Below are positions 60,709-64,000 of a DNA stretch of 64,000 nt, in pieces. Position 1 is the stretch's first letter. Every line of letters begins with the position of its first letter. The position numbers and the translations under genes were made by a program. The stretch comes from Fischerella muscicola PCC 7414 (lineage in GTDB: Bacteria > Cyanobacteriota > Cyanobacteriia > Cyanobacteriales > Nostocaceae): positions 35,666-99,665 of the forward strand of contig NZ_AJLK01000039.1 of NCBI RefSeq assembly GCF_000317205.1, read 5' to 3'. The notes beneath the pieces were generated by a model that saw only the letters and a list, made by a program, of their open reading frames with translations, had not been told where the DNA came from and did no database searches.

Positions 60709-61053
60709 TCATTCAACATTTGATGAATTGGTTTCCACAGAAGGCAATAACCTCTCCATTTCCATTCTCTGTTCGGCATTACGTAAAAAATAACCATCCA
60801 CCATCGCTTCACCCAGCAACATACTCAAGGTTTGGCGGTTAGTAGCAATTAAGCCATTGAACTGTTCTGTAGTTAAGCTGTTCAACTTGTGCGTCACAGC
60901 TTGCATGATTAATTGCAAAGCATCTTTGGAAACAGGCTTAGATAAATGAGTCAACACTTCTGGACTCATGGATTGGATATATTGTGACAGCGAGTTATGA
61001 CTATTCAATTCATTCTTAGAAGAGCCTTGATTTTGAGGAAATAAGTTGCTCAT
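60709..61053 (-). CDS. DUF760 family protein
   Basis: A 114-residue soluble protein. The conserved DUF760 blocks are visible: YIQSMSPEVLTHLSKPVSKD, ALQLIMQAVTHKLNSLTTEQ, FNGLIATNRQTLSMLLGEAM and VDGYFLRNAEQRMEMERLL. The family is found in cyanobacteria and plants and its function is unknown, though plant members have been tied to plastids. The N-terminal 25 residues are low-complexity. It stands alone between phnD and an M48 peptidase gene. Confidence 0.87.
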   Translation of the reverse strand: MSNLFPQNQGSSKNELNSHNSLSQYIQSMSPEVLTHLSKPVSKDALQLIMQAVTHKLNSLTTEQFNGLIATNRQTLSMLLGEAMVDGYFLRNAEQRMEMERLLPSVETNSSNVE

Positions 61054-61292
61054 ATCTATTCAACTTATAACAACATAATTTTTTGTTTCTACAAATTAAT
61101 CTATCAATTGAATGTATTTGGCTCTTGTCAGAATAACCGAATATGAAATAATCGGTTTCTACTAATGGCGATCGCACATTTAGTAAATCTTCTGTAGGAT
61201 GCGTTATGGCCGAAGCTATCACGCCGCCATAAAAGTGGTGCGTAAGCTTCACACACCCGACTCGCTTCAAATTAGCAAGGACTGATCAATAT

Positions 61293-62168
61293 CTACCAGT
61301 TACGCCACCTGCCGACAGTTTTGGACTCACTACCACGTTCTAACTTTGGATTTTGCAACAAACTTTCATATTCTTTGCTGCTTGCCCAACGATCTATTTC
61401 TCGCGCCCGCAGTACTGGTACTGGGTGGGTTAGTTGTGCTGTCCGGGTAGCTTTGACCATTTCGCCCAGTTCCGTTTTACTGATATCATCGTAGGCGCGG
61501 GCTTGGTCAATAAAAGCATCTAGGTTCAGCTGTGGTGCGAGAGTCGGTGAACCACCACTTAATTTCATCAACACAGACATCACAGCTTTAGGGTTTTGGG
61601 TTGCTAATAATGCAGCGCGATCGCATGTAAATTCAGCACAGCGTACCCATTCTAAAAGTTGTGCCTGGATTGCCTGGGCAATAACCGCACCAATATTAGG
61701 CAAAGTTGCTGCCGCCAAAATTAATATATTTACTGGTGTCAGGTAAACGCTGTGGTCACACTTGAGGTGTCCGAGTTCATGAGCAATGACTGCTTGAGTC
61801 TCCTCTGGTGTAAGCATGTCAATTAAGGAAGTGTGCAGCACCACAAAAGGCTGCTTCCCCCGCATCGCAAAAGTATAAGCATTCGGAGCCGGATGTTGTC
61901 TGATATACAACTGGGGTGGCTCCATATCTAAAATATGACAAGCTTCTAATAATAGTTTGTGTAAATGCGGTAATTGGTTTTCACCTACCAAAATACTAGA
62001 TGCTATGTTTTCCACATAAAATAACTGCTCAGCCACTGGCCCCAAGAAATTCCGCACCATCATATCTATACCGGGAATCTGCTTCAGCGCTTTGGTTGCT
62101 TCTAGGTCTAGTGGGTGACGAAATGAATCGGCTTTCAGACCAATTAGCTGAATTTTGGAGGATAACAT
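61293..62168 (-). CDS. M48 family metallopeptidase
   Basis: A 291-residue zinc peptidase of the Ste24/HtpX (M48) family. The zinc site HExxH is VIAHELGHLKCDH (about 128-140), with the third ligand Glu likely in AEFTCDRAALLA (about 177-188). A short hydrophobic segment (ILILAAATLPNIGAVIAQAI, about 149-168) is between them. The N-terminal part (LKADSFRHPLDLEATKALKQ, IPGIDMMVRNFLGPVAEQLF) is typical of soluble bacterial M48 proteins without the HtpX membrane helices. It may degrade misfolded membrane-associated proteins. It is isolated; heptanucleotide repeats lie upstream. Confidence 0.92.
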   Translation of the reverse strand: MLSSKIQLIGLKADSFRHPLDLEATKALKQIPGIDMMVRNFLGPVAEQLFYVENIASSILVGENQLPHLHKLLLEACHILDMEPPQLYIRQHPAPNAYTFAMRGKQPFVVLHTSLIDMLTPEETQAVIAHELGHLKCDHSVYLTPVNILILAAATLPNIGAVIAQAIQAQLLEWVRCAEFTCDRAALLATQNPKAVMSVLMKLSGGSPTLAPQLNLDAFIDQARAYDDISKTELGEMVKATRTAQLTHPVPVLRAREIDRWASSKEYESLLQNPKLERGSESKTVGRWRNW

Positions 62169-62239
62169 AGCAAAGCAAGTTGGAAGTAGTGAGGTTTGTA
62201 ATGGAGCTGGTTTGATACCAGCCCTACAAAGCCTAGTAT

Positions 62240-62430
62240 AGCGAGAAGAATTATTAGTTGTTAGTAGTTAGTGGTTAGTAGTTAGTAGTTAGTGGTTGTA
62301 CCAGACGTGCCATAGCACGTCTGTACATTAGTTAGTGGTTAGTAGTTAGTAGGGAATGGTTAACAATTTAGCAACCAACAACCATCAACCATCAACCACC
62401 AACCACCAACCAACAACCAACCACTAACTA
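62240..62430. repeat. Heptanucleotide repeats with nested palindrome between murA and the M48 gene
   Basis: GTTAGTA/GTTAGTG heptads (62240-62350) contain the 31-nt near-palindrome copy at 62297-62327, then complementary CAACCAT/CAACCAC heptads (62370-62425). The two arms could form one long stem-loop right downstream of murA. Confidence 0.75.
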
Positions 62431-63812
62431 TTAACCAAAGGATTGATACTGCTAGGGGCAATTTCTGTTTTTACCTCTGAACCAGGTAAACGTTGGATTT
62501 TTGCTCCTAACTCCTGTAATTTAAGATCAAGGCGATCATAGCCGCGATCAAGGTAGCGCAGTCCTTGAATAGTAGTTTTACCATCTGCTGCCAAACCAGC
62601 AACAACTAAAGCTGCTGCGGCTCGTAAATCAGTGCCAATTACAGGTGCGCCAGATAACAATGATACTCCCCGTACAAAGGCAGTGTTACCCTTAACACGA
62701 ATGTCTGCCCCCAAGCGGTTTAACTCTGAGGCATGACGCAGACGGTTTTCAAATACGGTTTCATTAATGAGGCTATCACCTTCTGCGATCGCGAGCAAAG
62801 CCATGAACGGCGCTTGCATGTCCGTAGGAAAGCCGGGATGGGGCATGGTTTCAATGTCTGCCGCTATCAGTCTTTCGGATTTGAGGACACGTAAGCAGTC
62901 TGGTGTTTCTTGAACCACACTCACGCCAATCTCCCGCAATTTAGAAATTACTGGCACTAGATGGTCTGGGGCTACTGGCGAGAGGAGCAGTTCAGAACGG
63001 GTAATTGCCCCCGCGACTAGAAAAGTTCCTGCTTCAATGCGATCAGGTATAATACTATACTTTGTAGAATGTAATTTGGGAACGCCATCGATTGTAATCG
63101 TACTCGTTCCTGCACCTTGAATCTTTGCCCCCATCGCAATACAGAAATTTGCCAAATCCACAACTTCTGGTTCACGGGCGGCGTTTTCGATGATTGTTTC
63201 ACCTTCTGCCAGAGTTGCTGCCATCATCAGCGTTTCTGTGGCTCCCACACTGGGAATATCTAGGTAGATTTTTGCTCCCTTCAGGCGGCGGCTTTTGCCA
63301 GGGACGTAGGCATTACAAATGCCATGCTCAATTTGTACCTCGGCTCCCATTGCTTGTAGTCCGCGCACATGGAGATCCACTGGTCTGGCCCCAATGGCAC
63401 AACCCCCTGGTAATGGCATCTGCGCTACTCCTAAGCGCGCTAGGATAGGGCCGATCGCAAAAAAACTGGCTCGCAACTGGGTAACTAGTTCGTAAGGAGC
63501 TTTGGATGAAGTAATTTCACTAGCATCAATGTCCAAAATATCACCATTTCGCTGTAAGCGAACACCCAAAGCCGACAATACCTGACCCATCCGCTCTACA
63601 TCCGCTAACAAAGGTACATTACGGATGTGACAGTCTCCCGAACACAACAAGGCTCCAGCCATAATTACTAGTGCTGAATTTTTCGCCCCACTGATTTTGA
63701 CATGGCCTTGCAACGGATACCCACCACAGATCTGCAAGACTGAGGAGTCTGCAACAGATGACAATTTAGCATCTGGTAAGCTGCTAGAAGGATTAATAAG
63801 CCTACCCTCCAA
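62424..63812 (-). CDS. murA: UDP-N-acetylglucosamine 1-carboxyvinyltransferase
   Basis: About 457-462 residues. MurA transfers enolpyruvate from phosphoenolpyruvate to UDP-GlcNAc, the first committed step of peptidoglycan synthesis and the target of fosfomycin. The sugar-binding [19 protein letters not shown] (about 38-56), the catalytic cysteine in [15 protein letters not shown] (about 135-149) and [20 protein letters not shown] (about 328-347) are intact; Cys rather than Asp at the active site implies fosfomycin sensitivity. The frame opens with TTG at 63812, but GGAGGG lies within its first codons at good distance from an ATT at 63797, so the true start is unsettled. Confidence 0.96.
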   Translation of the reverse strand: MEGRLINPSSSLPDAKLSSVADSSVLQICGGYPLQGHVKISGAKNSALVIMAGALLCSGDCHIRNVPLLADVERMGQVLSALGVRLQRNGDILDIDASEITSSKAPYELVTQLRASFFAIGPILARLGVAQMPLPGGCAIGARPVDLHVRGLQAMGAEVQIEHGICNAYVPGKSRRLKGAKIYLDIPSVGATETLMMAATLAEGETIIENAAREPEVVDLANFCIAMGAKIQGAGTSTITIDGVPKLHSTKYSIIPDRIEAGTFLVAGAITRSELLLSPVAPDHLVPVISKLREIGVSVVQETPDCLRVLKSERLIAADIETMPHPGFPTDMQAPFMALLAIAEGDSLINETVFENRLRHASELNRLGADIRVKGNTAFVRGVSLLSGAPVIGTDLRAAAALVVAGLAADGKTTIQGLRYLDRGYDRLDLKLQELGAKIQRLPGSEVKTEIAPSSINPLVNS

Positions 63813-64000
63813 AAAATTATAAATTTTACAAATTTTAAGTTGGTTTTGATTCTACAGGAAAGATTTAATTTGTCCACATTCTTGCATTACATCTGCAAGT
63901 AGATTTCTCGCACAAATTCGGGGAAGGGAGTATGGGGAGGTGGGGAGGTGGGGAGATGGGGAGTGGGGGGAGTGTGAGGAGTGTGAAGAATAGCCAACTA
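63813..64000. other. Right-edge intergenic region with GGGGAGT heptads
   Basis: Upstream region of murA followed by purine-rich GGGAGGT/GGGGAGT heptanucleotide repeats from about 63922 to 63990, of the same family as those at 3281-3419. Confidence 0.6.

Overview
The window looks like chromosomal DNA of a filamentous, probably heterocyst-type (nostocalean) cyanobacterium. The evidence is a tRNA-Leu(UAA) gene carrying the cyanobacterial group I intron with heptanucleotide repeats in its variable stem, frequent GCGATCGC (HIP1) octamers, short tandem heptanucleotide repeats in many intergenic regions, NdhL, a Ycf33-like protein, several small cyanobacterial DUF families (DUF3007, DUF4327, DUF751, DUF760), a HetZ-family protein and a biliverdin-type phytochrome. 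No complete insertion sequence, prophage, CRISPR array or rRNA operon was seen.

Layout. 0-3.4 kb: DedA membrane protein, phosphoglycerate kinase (pgk) and a universal stress protein. 3.4-12.4 kb: a minus-strand four-gene cell-surface operon (DUF11 protein, invasin-like beta-barrel, beta-helix/OmpA protein, SdrD-B protein). 12.4-14.0 kb: AT-rich stretch without a convincing gene. 14-17.1 kb: coiled-coil membrane protein, ndhL-DUF3007-trpA, and the split tRNA-Leu. 17.8-30.5 kb: conserved single genes (435-aa unknown, LPG-synthase-like membrane protein, two tandem lipoproteins, larC, a YciO-type protein, HetZ family, DUF751, rbfA, DUF4327, CDF transporter). 30.9-34.6 kb: SnoaL-like protein, orphan response regulator, bacteriophytochrome kinase. 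34.8-41.4 kb: the most unusual part, a four-gene cassette of a winged-helix protein, a large P-loop ATPase, a DEDDy exonuclease/Cas4-like nuclease/FtsK fusion, and a ParA ATPase. 41.6-45.1 kb: three glycosyltransferase genes. 46.7-48.7 kb: tandem NIL-domain protein and SBP56 selenium-binding protein. 48.8-49.5 kb: a divergent pair of small genes, one ribbon-helix-helix-like, around a repeated GTTGTGAA motif. 49.6-55.6 kb: CPA2 antiporter, alpha-amylase with CBM20, Prx5-Grx fusion, small proteins. 56.1-60.5 kb: a pyrophosphatase-like gene remnant and a PhnD/PhnC/PhnE-type ABC transporter whose permease contains an in-frame repeat insert. 60.7-63.8 kb: DUF760, M48 peptidase and murA.

How the genes fit together. 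Most are independent housekeeping or single genes; polycistronic units are ndhL-DUF3007-trpA, the surface operon, the ATPase/nuclease cassette and the phn-type transporter. The cassette is the best candidate for an undescribed system: it pairs DNA pumping (FtsK motor), two nuclease folds and a ParA switch with a loader-like ATPase and a DNA-binding-type protein, as anti-mobile-element defence or DNA-processing machines do. Its function is inference only.

A second theme is repeat traffic. Heptanucleotide repeats, a 33-bp palindrome present twice, a MITE-like 125-bp element and other dispersed repeats fill the gaps and in several places enter coding sequence (PhnE loop, PhnC tail, barrel protein tail, an OmpA-protein signal peptide).
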